Source of the DNA: Pezizomycotina sp. ARF18
Taxonomy: Eukaryota > Ascomycota
Assembly (NCBI GenBank): GCA_002224055.1
Contig: AZLU01000001.1
Span: 287,329 to 351,328 of the forward strand
Direction of reading: 5' to 3'
DNA length: 64,000 bases
Shown here: piece after piece, positions 25,619 to 37,759 of the stretch
How positions within the stretch are numbered: the first letter of the stretch is position 1
Layout of the letters: each line of letters opens with the position of its first letter
Made by a program: the position numbers and the translations under genes
Notes under the pieces: model-generated
Seen by the model: the letters and a program-made list of their open reading frames with translations, nothing else
Database searches by the model: none
Told to the model about the DNA's origin: nothing

Positions 25619-28494
25619 CGTGATAGAAGTCGAACGCGAGACTCGGTGGGTTTTGCTTGAGTGTTCTGCTTGGAAGTGGATGGACTTTGAGAAACTTTCC
25701 AATGAGCTTAGCTGTTTACCAGTGATGAAGATTGCTCGATGAAGATGAAGATTTCTTTGAGCTGGAACAGGGCAGCTTAAACTACCCTTATATATTCCAA
25801 TCGTCCATTTTGAAATTATAGAAATGTTAATAGCTTCGACGATCTCCAAGATCTCACCGCAGTCCCATGCACGTTTATCAAAGCGCGTCCATCACGGACT
25901 CGGACGTTCAATGAGCCACGAACATGACGTTGACAATATGCAGAAAACTATTCCTGCCCGCCACGCGCGCGTTGTAGCTACAGGTTCGAAAGGCGCTTTC
26001 TACGAAAATCCTGCATGGCGTTTCGTTCGCAAGGGTATGCAAAAAGAAAAAGAAAAAGAAAAATAAAAAGCCACACAATTCGAACGAAATCTCCGTGATT
26101 TGAGGTAGCCTAGGATGTTTCGTGCGACGATCCGGAGAAATTTTTTATGTATCCGTAGTTCCGTATCTTGACAGACCCACTCGGCCGTTATCTACGATGA
26201 CTTTTCAATTCGTCTATCTGTATAAAGTGGGGTTATTATTATTGGTCACACAGGACTGGGGAGGCTCGACTTGGGGCAGCTAAGCTTTTCCGTGTGGTCG
26301 CTGTCACAGTGTTACTCGCGTGTTCGCAACTATTCCCTAACAAGGAAATCTTCTAGAACAAGTGCGGTATTATTCCCCTATTAAAGACGTAGCTGATGAT
26401 TAGACTGTGACTATTTTATTTTTTGGCCTGCAGCAGCGATCTCCCACGACTCCCGGTTAGGTTACTTTCAATTTCAAAGCCACGATCTCGGAAGTGGTTG
26501 CGAGATGAGACAGTGCGCAATTGCTCTGCGAATGCACTAATGTCCCTCTTAACCCGGTTTTTGAACTTTCAATAGCGAATACTATGATCAGTTGCTCATG
26601 AAAGTAAGCGCGGAATTTTTTGGGCGAAAATCCTGCATATCTCGTTCTTCTGTTGGGGGATAGGGGGGCCTTGCCTTTTATATCTGCACCAGGAAAGTAT
26701 TTATATATAGTTACTCGGCACACTTTCTCCGGGGAATATCACTTTAATATTGATGTTCCAAATAATACAAAGTCTCGTTGATGTCTCTACTTGCTTCATA
26801 TATCGTCATCGTCATGCCATCTCGTTTTACAAAGGCCGGATCCTCCGGATCTACCTTGTTCATGTCTTCGTGTGATGATCTAGGCGTCTATTTTCAGAGA
26901 GATTAAAAGCGAAGGCTCGTACTTACGATCCTTGACATTGACGAGTGTAACCGGCGTGTATTTCGGAGTGTTCCGAGCACAACACAAACAGGAAACGGAA
27001 ACATGATGTGCGCTCGAAGCGAAAAAGCCGCGATATCTAAGGAGCTTGGTATATCTGGTCCAACGTTTGTTTAGCTTTTTTCTTTTTCTAATCTTTTCAT
27101 CTCTTCCTTAGAGACGTCTGCACGGAAAATATGGTTATATTTACGTCCTCCGCGGGGCCGAGACTGATATCAAAGAAGACTGATACTATCAAAGTATGTC
27201 GACGTGTATATGTAGCTTCCGTGAATGAACCCTTCTACGTATTCATGGTCAGACTCCACGCGATTTTCTTCTGGGGTCTTTGTTTGGAATCCCACCACGA
27301 TACTCTTTCAACAAAGTTTCTAGAGGTTTGAGGTTTCTTCTTCAATGTAGAACGTATATAATGTAAGTGGTTGGAATAGACACTTGCTCGAGTGCCTTTC
27401 ATGAGGTTATTTTCCCTCTGCAGAGGCGTTTATAGTGTAGCAGGAAGATATATTAGGATGGGCGTGAGAAGCACTTTGTTATGACGACGAAACCTTTCAA
27501 CATTTGCAGGTCCTCGCCTGCCTAGCGTGAGAGGATACACCAAAGAAAACAAAAAAATGCAAAGAAGAAAAAGGCAAGGAAGAGGCGTGAGTTAGACCAA
27601 GACAGAAGCTTAGGAAAGGCTTTCTCAGAAACTCAGGCCCGATAACACGTCGTCGGGAAACCTTCCAGGCCCCATTGATATGTGATATGATTTTTTTTTT
27701 TTCGTATACCTGTTTATCTGGAATAAAGCTTTTGTGGAAAACAGAAAAAAATAGTTAGGGGTGATCCGATAATGAAAAAGCGGGGGGATTCGAGCAAACC
27801 CCGAAACCGCCTGTCGCCTTCGCCTTCTGCCCTCTATATAGCCGTGGAGTCACTCCTATACTGCTATGAATCACATTGACTTTTTAATAGTCTTGGATTG
27901 GGAATTAAAAAAAAAAAAACTTTTTAGCGAATGCCCCCATAAGAAATACAGAAATTTGAAATGGCCTTTGAAGATTGGGTGAATGTAGGATTCTAGCTCT
28001 ATCTCGGACCTGGGAGAAAGCGTCCCACAAGAAATGCCTTGTCGCCTCATTTTTGTAACGCGCGAGTCAAGCCGCCCCAGGCCTGATAAACTGAATCATC
28101 AAAACTTTCCGTAGAAATATATCGTTAAGGACAAAACTCAAGTTGATTTCGTTCATATTATTAGGTAAAATCCACGTGAAACTCCGAAGGGAAAAAAAAG
28201 TCAATGCCTACACCGCCCCGAATTCTATTGAGTCATGATTTCTCGCGATCTTCCAGTTTTGCTTGCACAGGAGGCTGCAACGTTCGTGATTATTCTTTGA
28301 TACGAAAAACACAATATTATTAGGAATAACTTGTACCACAATGCCATTGCTAACCAACGCTCTCTTCGACCTGTGAAACTGATACTATCCTGTGCAGTAT
28401 TTCTAAACTCAAAGATCAAAAGACTCGCCGGCACGCTTGAAAACCCAAAGCATCAAAGAATCCATAATCCTAGAAAGAAAGAAAAAATCTATCA
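25619..28494. other. Long intergenic region
   Basis: A TATA-like CTTATATATTCC at about 25788-25799 would serve the hydrolase gene on the minus strand. The remainder has only short unsupported frames (26457-26723 minus, 27131-27331 plus) and T or A runs near 27691-27702 and 27909-27920. Confidence 0.4.
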
Positions 28495-28516
28495 AAAAAA
28501 AAAAAAAAAAAAAAAA
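28495..28516 (+). repeat. A-tract ending at a start codon
   Basis: An uninterrupted run of about 22 A ends directly at the ATG of the next gene (28517). Poly(A) leaders occur in some fungal mRNAs; the exact length here may be distorted by assembly error. Confidence 0.7.
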
Positions 28517-29190
28517 ATGGACGACGCCGACGCCCTCCTCCACGCCGAACTCGAGCGGATCGCCGCCGCTTATCTGGCTATCGACGCCGCAGACGAAACC
28601 TTCGAAGCCGCCGCATCCGCATCCGCTGGCACCGATTGCTCCCCGATACATCCGCCACCACCAACCCTACGGAATCGACACCGCTACGTCCACCGCCGAC
28701 TTCTCCGAAGACGAAATAGGAATATCGCCGGAACTCTCATCCTCCTCCTCGCCGCGCAGCGCACCCTCCTCCGCCGGCAATCCGAAACGACCGCCCTCGT
28801 CTCTCTACCGCCTTGGATTACGCTGCCGCCGGACGCGGAGTACCTGTTCAAACTGCAACCGCCGTTTGAAACTACGGGCAAGCTGGAGGAGGGGTTCGGA
28901 TTAGAGAAGGGGAGCGCTGTTGCTGTTACGGTGAAGACGAAGATGGAGAGAAGGCGGAGTTTGTGTTTGTTAGTGGCGGCGGGAAGGAGGAGATTGCGGA
29001 GTGGTATAAACGGAGGAAGAGGGGAGGGTCGAAGGGAAGGATCGTGGATGGAAGGAAAAGTGGAGAGTCCCGTTGTTCGTGAGGCTGGCGAGGATGGGCG
29101 CTATGGGGAGGGGAGGAACGTGATGGGGGGGACACTGATAAAAACTTGAGCTACGAGGAGGAGCAGGAGGAGGAGGATGAAGAGGGATAA
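28517..29190 (+). CDS. Hypothetical Ser/Pro-rich acidic protein
   Basis: The ATG at 28517 begins MDDADALLHAELERIAAAYL, a helical acidic start of about 40 residues. A Pro/Ser-rich stretch follows (SFEDEIGISPELSSSSSPRS-like, about 28700-28760), then a compact segment with DAEYLFKLQPPFETTGKLEE (about 28830-28890), and further Lys/Arg- and Glu-rich residues to a final acidic tail ending at 29188-29190. The frame changes about three times. I do not recognise the family. The strong GC-rich third positions and the long open stretches on the plus strand support a real gene. Confidence 0.5.
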
Positions 29191-30848
29191 ACTGGGGCAG
29201 GGAAAACGACGGACGAATAAAGCATGAAGTTCTTTTCATAGGGGCACTCGTTTGGATATAAGTAGACAAACAGGGGAAAGAGAGAGCGCGAGCGAGATGA
29301 AAGATATACTTTTTGCCGTTACCTATACTGCATTCCTGCTACATACTATATTAGTCAATCTATTGTTGTTCTTTCTGAGTATAATAGTGGTACGACTTAT
29401 AATACATATACAAAGTTTTTTTTTTTTTTTTTCCCTCCTTATATCTCTATTTCATTCTTTCCGCTCGTTCCTTTTTACTATCGAGCTCACAGAGAAGGCC
29501 ACTAAGCATCTTGAAATGTTGATCCCTTAAAAGGCGGTGTATCATGTTATGGAAATCTTCAATCCACGCGACATCGTCACCGGTAGTTCCTGGACGTAAA
29601 TGATTCCCCATGCTAGATAGTCGACGCGGTAAAATCTCGACGATGGTAGTCGTCGACATTCTCAGGCCAATGGATAATACGAATTAAAACTCGCCCTTCA
29701 CATCCACTATGGAAACTTCAGTGGGGCCGGACTGCATGCTAGAAATTAAGCGGAAATGAACGGCAACGTGACGAACGGTTGGACGGAATTCAAAGCCTCT
29801 CCTCAGTGTAATAGGTTGATAAAGCCCCCCTGAATGAGTAGATGCACAGCGACGAATTTTTTTTTCCCTCTTCTAGTTGAAAATCGGCATCCAGGTCCAG
29901 GTCAAAACGATCTCCCCAGAGGAGCTGATAGTTGACCCCGCAATTTGTGCTAGAACATTGTGACTTTGGAAATGGAAATACTCATTGACGGATCCCCTGG
30001 GACTTTGCTATCGACGTCCCTTTACCCCTTCGCTCTTCCTCCCCCTGCGTGGACCTAGGCTCAATTTCGTTGTCCTGCGGATTGCAGTGCTGGTTGATAA
30101 GCTTGAGCGAAGACACGCATGTGGCGGACAGCTTCACGGAGTTCCAGTGCTCTGTTTCCAATCCCTCACCTTTTCACATAATGCCTTCTAGTTGTCAGGT
30201 TGTTAGTGGGGATCACGCCGACGAGCTGAAGCGGCCCAGACGAGCACGTTGGAGGAGGAGGAGAGGGGGCAGGAGAGAAGGAGAGGAGGAGGTAGATGAT
30301 CCACTGGATCAAGAATGTAACTTTCCCCTTACCGGCCCAGTGGCCAGGCAGGCAGTAGTAGGCCTTGAACAAACAACAAGCCCTCTAGACAGAACAAACT
30401 GCCCCCGGTCTCACGTGAGCGCGCTCCCCACTTGTTCGCCTTCCTAGGGATTTTTATTTATTTATTTTATTTTATTTTTTTAATTTTTTTTTAAAAGAAA
30501 AAAAAAAATATCCGCTTGGCAAATGTGCCTCCCTCCCTCCCTTATAGAATAGAATCCTCGTCTTTCGTTATTTCGCCTTCCCACCTATTTCTCCACCACG
30601 ACTGAATTTCGCAAACAAACACAAACACCACTGCCCACCCAACTTCACTATCGTCAATTAAACTTCACCTCCTCGTCTCCTCTATCCACCTCGTCCACGA
30701 ATACGCAAGCAGTAACATCCATAGCATTTAAAAAGAGCAGTCGCAAAAGGTCTCAGTGCCCTAAAACATTGTCCTCCATTTTTTTATTTTGTTTTATTTT
30801 TTTATATTTAATTTTATTTTTATTTTTATTTCTTAAAAGATAGCAAAA
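29191..30848. other. Intergenic region and 5' leader
   Basis: There are unsupported short frames (29447-29659 minus; 30049-30447 plus), a T run at about 29418-29431, and T/A-rich leader sequence from about 30450 to 30840 including long pyrimidine tracts typical of fungal promoters. Confidence 0.4.
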
Positions 30849-33468
30849 ATGTGGTTTACTACAACAATCCAACCCCTCCCTTCTACCCACCACCAAACTA
30901 CACTTACTATCCGCCTCCACCTCCTCCTCCCCCTCTATCAAACGTCACAAACACACACTCTCACATCCTCCCATCCGTGTACTACCACGACAATCCGAAC
31001 AACCTGATCTACGCCGCCAACTCCCTCAAACCGAAGCACACCATCCCGACTCCCAACCAGCTCCGCGGCTACCTCCTGTCAAACCACACCCCGGAACTCA
31101 ACCTGTCCAAAGCGACCAAGCAGAACACGGAGTACTTCTACGCCCTCGTCTCCCGTTTTCCCGAAGTCAATCCCTACGATCTCTTGCCGTACGCTTTGAA
31201 CCGCCTGGATAATACGCCCGCGACCAACATCGCGGACCTTACGCTCGAGGAACTGCAGTTTCAGTATCAACAGTACTGGATCGTTCAACGTGAATTAGAA
31301 GAGAAGAGGAAACAGGAGGAGAAGGAAGAACAGATACAGCAGGCTCAAGTTGAACAAGGGCAGGATTCGGAGCAGATCATTGTCAGGACAGATTCGGGAA
31401 TTACTATACACCAGAATCCGAAGATTAATCGCAAGCAGAAGGTTAATACGGATAAGGAGAACGAGCATTCGATCTATAATAGGAGTAACAGCGGCAAGAT
31501 GAATAGGCAGTCCAAGGCCGTCAAGATCGTTAACCCGCATACTCGTCAGACTTTGACGAACCCGCAGTCGTCCGCCAGCGCTGTTCCGGGTATCGCTAGG
31601 GCTACCGGTATTAGCGAGAGTGTCAACACCGTCACCCCTCGGGTAACAATAGCAACAAGACCGCAATCAACAGCAATATGAATCGCGACACGAACGATTT
31701 GCCCCCTATCGGAACCGGAAGGCCCAGGTCTGGAACTACTCCTAGCGTCAAACCGGCCACCGGACGCGTTGAGTCTCCGCAGTATACCCGCCCTCGTCAC
31801 GGTCCTAGCCGTCTTAGGTTCGAACACAAGGACGAGGAGGACGACAATAGGTCGCCCACGCCACCATCGCGACTCCCGGATCCATCGCCAGCACGAACGA
31901 GAACTTTCACCTTCAACAGCCGCAGATGATGCAGACGGATACGTTCGCGTTTCATTATTTCGGCGGAATGATGCCCGGTAACGTTAGCAACTTCGGGTAT
32001 AATCCTAACGTCAACATGAGCGCTGCTACCGGATTCAACCAGGTTCCGTATAACATGAACATGAATGTCAACCCCATGGCCGGATTGCAGGCGCAGATGA
32101 GCATGGCCGGTATGGGCGGGATCAACATGAACATGAATATGAACGGTATGGGGATGAACATGGGAATGGGTGGATTGCCTATGAACAACATGAATAGCGG
32201 GATGAACATGCTCCAGCCTCCTCCTCCCGGTTTCCAGGACGCGATGAGCAACCTTATCAACATGCAATCTCAACAGGGCGGCCAGGGAAGTGGAAGCGGT
32301 GACGGTCCGTACCACCAACAATTTCGGGTAATCAGTTCAACAACAACAACAACTCCGGAAACAACGGTAACGGCGGGAACAACAACGACCCTCCCCCTAG
32401 CAATACTAATACCGCCAACAATGAAAACTCGGAGATCCTCAACCAGATCCTCGCGGCTATTGATCGTTTGTCTACTCAGCTCACCACCACCCACACCACC
32501 TCTCCGACCGTATTTCTTCCGTCGAGCGCCGCATGTCCGTCCTCGAGCGCTCCTGCGACAGCATAAACAACTCCTTCACCCTCCTCCAATCCACGCAAGA
32601 CAAGCTCGAAGCCCGCACCGCCGCCGCCGAAGTCCTCTACAAGCGCTCCCTGGACCTCCAACACAGCGCTGCCCGCAGCTTCAAGGGATTGAACAAGCAG
32701 TGCGAGATCGTCGGCGAATCTCAGTGCACCCTCGGAAAGGGTTTCAGCGCTTTACATGAGAAGTTGGAGGCGGATAGTCAGAATGTAAAGGAGAACGTCG
32801 GTGTTATTAATGAGAAGGTCGATGTCGTTGTGAGGAATCACTTCAGGGTTAGTAAAGGGTTGAGTATGGTCGAGATGAGGCAATATAATACTCAGTGCTC
32901 CGTTGATGAGATCAGGCGCCATCTCTCCATCTCCTCCAACCACAACTCGAACCCGGACGTCGAGCACTGCGAATCCGGAGCGCAAAGGCGTAGGAAAATA
33001 CAGGCCGTCGCGGAGTTACTCAACACCAACCCCGTTACGGGTAAGAAGGTCGATACGGGCTCGATTTTTGCCGAGGACGTCAAGTATACCGGAAGCGAGA
33101 ATTACCCGGCGGACCAGCACTACGACGACGAGACGGTCGCGCTGATGATGGACCAGGCGTTCAGGCACGGCGCTATGGGAGATGAGTACGCGGAGTACGA
33201 GGATAAATCGGACGACGGGTGCGGTCAAGGTGTTCCGCTCAACCAGGATAACGACAACAACACTACTTCCTTTGAGGGTGAAGAGGACGGCAACTTCTCC
33301 ATCGTAGCCGTCGACAATACTACTACTACTACTACTACCGCTACCCCGGTTAAAGAGGAGGAAGACGATGGGAAGACTGTTACTCCCGGGAGTCCCCCGC
33401 TGGCGCTGCTCAGATCGCGACTGGAACCTGTAGCCCGCTGCGTTCTGTTAAGGGTCCGGCAGGAATAG
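30849..33468 (+). CDS. Large low-complexity protein with Met/Asn-rich and coiled-coil regions
   Basis: The N-terminus is rich in Tyr and Pro (PPPNYTYYPPPPPPPP, near 30890-30935). A folded-looking segment follows (NTEYFYALVSRFPEVNPYDL, about 31115-31180), then a Glu/Lys/Gln coiled coil (EEKRKQEEKEEQIQQ, about 31300-31345), a basic Arg/Pro/Thr stretch, a Met/Asn-rich tract built of repeated NM units (about 32055-32215), an Asn/Gly stretch, a long C-terminal coiled coil (about 32530-32900) and an acidic tail with a Thr run from repeated ACT codons (about 33319-33340). The frame slips near 31645, 31930, 32335 and 32500. The reading frame at the start does not match the ATG at 30849, probably through another slip. 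The composition suggests an RNA-associated or condensate-forming regulator, but no domain is recognised. Confidence 0.6.
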
Positions 33469-35957
33469 TCTGAGGGCGAAGAAGAGCACTGCTCGTCCGG
33501 GCTCAAGAGGATTTAAATTATCTATTTCCGGCTTTTATTTGAAGAGGATGCTTTTACTGGAATGATCGATCATATACTACGACGAAAATTAATGGAGATA
33601 CCCTCAGCATGCGAACTTTGCTATTAAGGATAACAAACAACAACACGATCGATCGTTTTCTTGGTATGTCTTTCTCTTCCTTTTCAAAAGACGGACGACA
33701 ACTACAATGGCTTATCTCCATTTATTCAAAATGGATTTCTTTATTACTTGGGTTTCAACGGTTTTTTTTTTTTTTTTCTACTTCTTCTGTTTTAGCGAAA
33801 TGGGCATAACTCTCTACTTTATAATCATCATCTTGTTTTCTTCCCCCTATCTCCCCTTTACTATTAAAATCGATTATCAGCGGGCATCACATCAGCGGAT
33901 TTGTTTTTATCGTTTTCAGTTCATGGAGCTTTTGTCTTGTACTATCTTGTCAAATCATGTTGTAATCGCAACGCTTCATGTACAGATCAAATAGTTTTCT
34001 TATGTCTGAATGGTAACACTATTAACATTATCTTGATCGTTTTTCTTGTTTTTTTTTTTTTTTTTTTTTTTCCTCTACAATTTTCCTTGCATTGATTGGG
34101 AAGGCGTTTTGTTTTATGATGTTTTTGCTTTCTTTTGCATCGTAGGTGTTTTGGAGTTTATTCGTTTTTTTTTTTTTTTTTTTCGTCTTTTTCTTCTCCG
34201 CCTCCTAGTTGTCGTCCTCCGGTTATACTCTCGAGCGATCTTAGATCCGTGTACACTACTCCACAGCCTTGCTCTCTCTCCTCCTCTTACTCTTAGTGCA
34301 TTTTGCGCGCGCGTCTCTTTTTCGATATGTGCTTTTGTTTATGTTCCCTGGAGTTTCTCCGTTGGTATCTACTCGGCATTCCTTGGTGCGTTGTAGTTCA
34401 CTATCTTAAGATGTTTTACCTCCCCTTCTTTCTTATCTTTATTTATTCCATTGTTTATACTACTAGCATACCGAGGATGTTATAGACCTCCGAGTGTTTT
34501 TTGAACATCTTTATAAAGTCCACGTGGGTTTTATTTCCGAGGCGATTTACGTCCTCTCAAATCTCCGACAACTAGCGGTTGACGCGGCGATAGTGGGTGG
34601 ATCTAGGTGTCTTTTTACCTCCGGCGTTTTTTTCGGCGGAGGTTTGATGAACCTCCGCGCTGGGGAACACTTATTTGCAAAGGAAAAAGGGTGTTTTAAC
34701 TCTCTTGCTCTATAAATCCATCAAGGATTGTTTAATATTCTCGCGAGCCTCTATATACCGCTGAGATTTCTTCTTTTTTGTTGGGAAAAAAAAAAGAAAA
34801 GTAGTAAATATTGAAAAACCAACTCTTGTGAGATCGTTGGAGGGAGGAAATGGTTTTTGCTAGAAGGTCTGAGAGGAACCTCCGAAGAACCGTGGGAAAA
34901 CTCCCCCGATTCCGGTTATGTCGCCCCCAGCGCTTTTTCATCTTCTTCAGCTATACTTAAAGTGTGTATCTTCCATATCAGTAATCCCTGGCTTCTGGAA
35001 GACCGGCGGAGGAGCCTCCTTTCATTCCACAGAGCCCGAAAATGCATTTGGGCGGAGCACGCGACGTAAAGGGGTCAACGGTCCCTGGGAGAACGCCGCT
35101 GTCGACTTTCTGATAGCCCTAACTATTGCATAAAAGGTCGAACGAAATCTCGCTCTCACGGGTTTCTCCCCTGTGGCCCTCGTTTGAAGAGTAACTAGTA
35201 TGCGTCTCCGAGGTTTTTCGCAATTGCATCCCTTAGTATTTGCAGCTGCACATGACGGTGCTTGGAAGCATTCATCATGCGATATCCGGGATAGGAACCG
35301 GATCGCGTTTTTTTTTTTTTTTTTTTTTTGCGGGGGAAAAAAAAAGGGGGAAGAAAAAAGAAAGGAAAATTCCCCGACAGATGAAGACTGTATAGAATGG
35401 TATTCAATTGCATTTAACAGGTGTCGCCAAAAAAAAAAAAGACTGTCGAGGTTGTCCGATGAGAGAGTTTAGCGCGACTATCAAGCTTGATTACCGGTAA
35501 ATGAAAAATCGAACGGCGGCTTCAGGCCCAATTGATGTTTGTCAAAAAGACCCCCCCTTTTTTTTTTTTCACTGAGGCGATAATATATCACGCTGCGGGA
35601 AGCGGTTCGCTGCGCGGCTTCATACGCCTCATTCCGCCTTTCGCATGTGTAAGTTCTGCCGGTCGCAAGATGCTACCGTTGGCTGCGAGTTTCGCCGGCG
35701 GGAAAAGCGGGTTTGAAAGAACGTGATTGGTACTTTTTCAGCAAATTCCATACGAATCCCTCTCCATCTTGCGCCTATTCAAAGGCACCATCACGTCTAG
35801 CAAAGTCTCCAATAGATATTATCGAAAGTCGTTGCTCTTGATTTATTCGGCATTGCTGGGGTTTCTTGGGCAAAAGATCATGTTTTGTAACGTTGACTTC
35901 AAGACCTATGTTCTTTTTCATTCTCTCCCATCTATACCCCCTACTACTTTATATATC
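33469..35957. other. Intergenic region with long poly-T/A tracts
   Basis: Poly-T runs lie near 33762-33777, 34049-34071, 34166-34184, 35308-35328 and A runs near 35338-35345 and 35430-35441. Hydrophobic short frames here are only the translation of T-rich DNA. No gene was recognised. Confidence 0.45.
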
Positions 35958-37019
35958 ATGGGTAATCTCGGAGTTGCATGCGCAGCATTGATGATTCTCC
36001 GCTGGCTCTACCTCTACCGCCTCTCTCCTTGCACCCGATCTACAGTTTCCCCTGGATCTCAAGGTGGGCCGTCATGACGGAGTGGTATGAATTCTTCTGG
36101 TCCTACACGAGGGTCAATGCACTATAAAACTAAAGACTGGCACGACAAAGATAGTAAGCCACCCCCTCCAACAATTCCGTAAAGCAGCGGGACTTTGAAA
36201 TATCTAATGGAATGGACCGAAATAAAATCACCCGTCGTCCGCATTTGCCCCCAATGAAGTTCATGTCGCCGACCTAGCCTACTACTCAACTGCGTTTGCG
36301 GTGGGTTACAAATTCTACCCTCCGCTACGACCACTATAAGTGGTTCAACTTCCGCGAGCCAGTCCAAACGGGCTTGAAGGACATCCAAGAGCTCAAGCGC
36401 CCGCCGACAAGTCTTCAACCCTCTATTCTCCAAGCAGTCCATCGTGAATCGGATCAGAAAGTACGTCGGCCAAGCGACCTCGCTGGTGGATAAATATGCC
36501 ACGCGGGATTCTCGGTTTCGGGATCAATAAACTGTCTCGGTGCCTTAAGGCGGACGTGATCTCGGAGTATGCGTACAGTGAGACTATGGGGACGATGGGA
36601 GGATTTTGATTCGTAATTCTACGACGGGGTGGCAGGTCGTGTTGCCGAAGGTGTGGTTCTTTAATGAAAAGAATTCGACCCGAGTCGGTGGATGAACAAT
36701 AAGGATCACAAGCTAGGAAAAAGCTGGGTACCGTTCTCTAGAGTTCCAGGGCGTGTCTTGGGCAGAAGTACGTCACCTCACATTGTTTAAGTCAATTATA
36801 CATCTCGTCAAGGTTGTCAAAATTTGTTTTTTTCGTCGGGACGGTCTCGCATTAGCGGAGCTGCATACCACGTTCGCGGCCATGTTCAGGAACTTCGAGT
36901 TTAGCATACACAAAGACAGCACAATGACGGGAGAGTGGGTGGATAACTTCGTGCTGAGGATTTTGGGAGAGCTCGTTGTGACTGTTAAGAGAAGACAGCG
37001 AGCATTTACCCTTTTCTAG
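35958..37019 (+). pseudogene. Cytochrome P450 lacking its central region
   Basis: The ATG at 35958 starts a membrane anchor (MGNLGVACAALMILRWLYLY). Readable P450 parts follow: a proline-hinge region, VVRI with EVHVADLAYYSTAF (about 36230-36290), and RRRQVFNPLFSKQSIV-like residues (about 36395-36450), the C-helix area of fungal P450s related to trichothecene oxygenases. After about 36590 the sequence jumps to the segment preceding FDPSRWM (about 36677-36697) and the heme-binding loop read as WVPFSRGSRACLG after one missing G (about 36727-36765). LALAELHTTFAAMFRNFEFS (about 36850-36909) completes the L-helix, with a likely intron between. Some 200 residues carrying the I helix and ExxR motif are absent, so no active P450 could result unless the gap is an assembly fault. 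Confidence 0.7.
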
Positions 37020-37338
37020 GCTTTAATTATTGGTAGTGCATGTGTATGACAAAAAATTGCTTGCTATTGCCTCACATAACTCGAGGATGCCCGGAACAAG
37101 GCGACGGTCATTTTCTTAGTGATCCTCCGTCGTAGCTTCTATTGTTCTGATCATTCTTGCTGAACTTTCTGGATAATAGAAGGTATTTAGGTTATTTTAA
37201 AAGTATTTAGAATGAAAAGAAATTATTATGGTGCTCATAAAACGGTCTTAACCGATTCTATGTAAAAGTGAAATAGACATTCTGTAGTGAAAATACTATG
37301 ATACAAGTGTACGACAACCAAACAAAGGCCCTGATCCC

Positions 37339-37370
<32 letters not shown>

Positions 37371-37501
37371 CACTGGCCTACTAAATCCTCCTTCCTCTAC
37401 CCATTCTTTCTCACAAGGCCTTTTATATCATTGATCTCCCCTATGACCTGCTTTTCGATAATCTATTCGAGTCAAGAATTTCACCAACGCGCTTTAGTGA
37501 C
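37020..37501. other. Intergenic DNA with A-tract
   Basis: A run of about 27 A lies near 37340-37366. Nothing else was recognised. Confidence 0.45.
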
Positions 37502-37561
37502 TTGGAGAGCCGTGAACCGGAGAGCCGTGACTCGGAGAGCCTTGACTCGGAGAGCCTTGAC
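37502..37561. repeat. Four tandem 15-bp units
   Basis: Four 15-mers of the form TCGGAGAGCCTTGAC lie head to tail at 37502, 37517, 37532 and 37547; the last two are identical and the first two differ at one to three positions. The array ends exactly at the stop codon of the small secreted protein on the opposite strand. Confidence 0.85.
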
Positions 37562-37759
37562 TCAAGCCGGGAAAGGGATCATGGGGGTTCTGCATCTGAA
37601 CCAGTCGATACCGCCCTGTCCGCAGATAGGCAGGTCGTCGTCGTCATTAAAGCCTTTGGTGGAAGCCTGAATTTCGGATTTGACGGGAACAGGAATGGCG
37701 CTGACGGCAGTCGCCATCGCGAGGACCGCGAGGGTAATGGCTTTGATGGAGAGTTGCAT
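37562..37759 (-). CDS. Small secreted protein, 65 residues
   Basis: I chose the ATG at 37759 because it opens a perfect signal peptide (MQLSIKAITLAVLAMATAVS, cleavage likely after SAI or VSA), although the frame is open further upstream. The mature part is about 44 residues, with an Asp run, two cysteines (one in ICGQGG and one in WFRCRTP) and a Pro-rich end. A TATA-like CTATTTATATAG (37919-37930) lies about 160 bp upstream. The size and two Cys fit a small secreted, effector-like or pheromone-like peptide; I recognise no family. The stop codon directly abuts a 15-bp tandem array that could extend the product if the stop were bypassed. Confidence 0.65.
   Translation of the reverse strand: MQLSIKAITLAVLAMATAVSAIPVPVKSEIQASTKGFNDDDDLPICGQGGIDWFRCRTPMIPFPA

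Noticed and set aside
31797-32321. Long minus-strand open frame rich in His, Val and Arg
   Set aside because: It is antisense to the Met/Asn-rich protein; its composition is the complement of the NM and DDE codon runs and it has no domain.
33707-34396. Hydrophobic Phe-rich frames resembling membrane proteins
   Set aside because: They are produced by poly-T tracts in AT-rich intergenic DNA; no charged flanks, signal or conserved motif.
37502-37561. Possible CRISPR-like array
   Set aside because: Units are directly adjacent 15-mers without spacers, in a eukaryotic genome.
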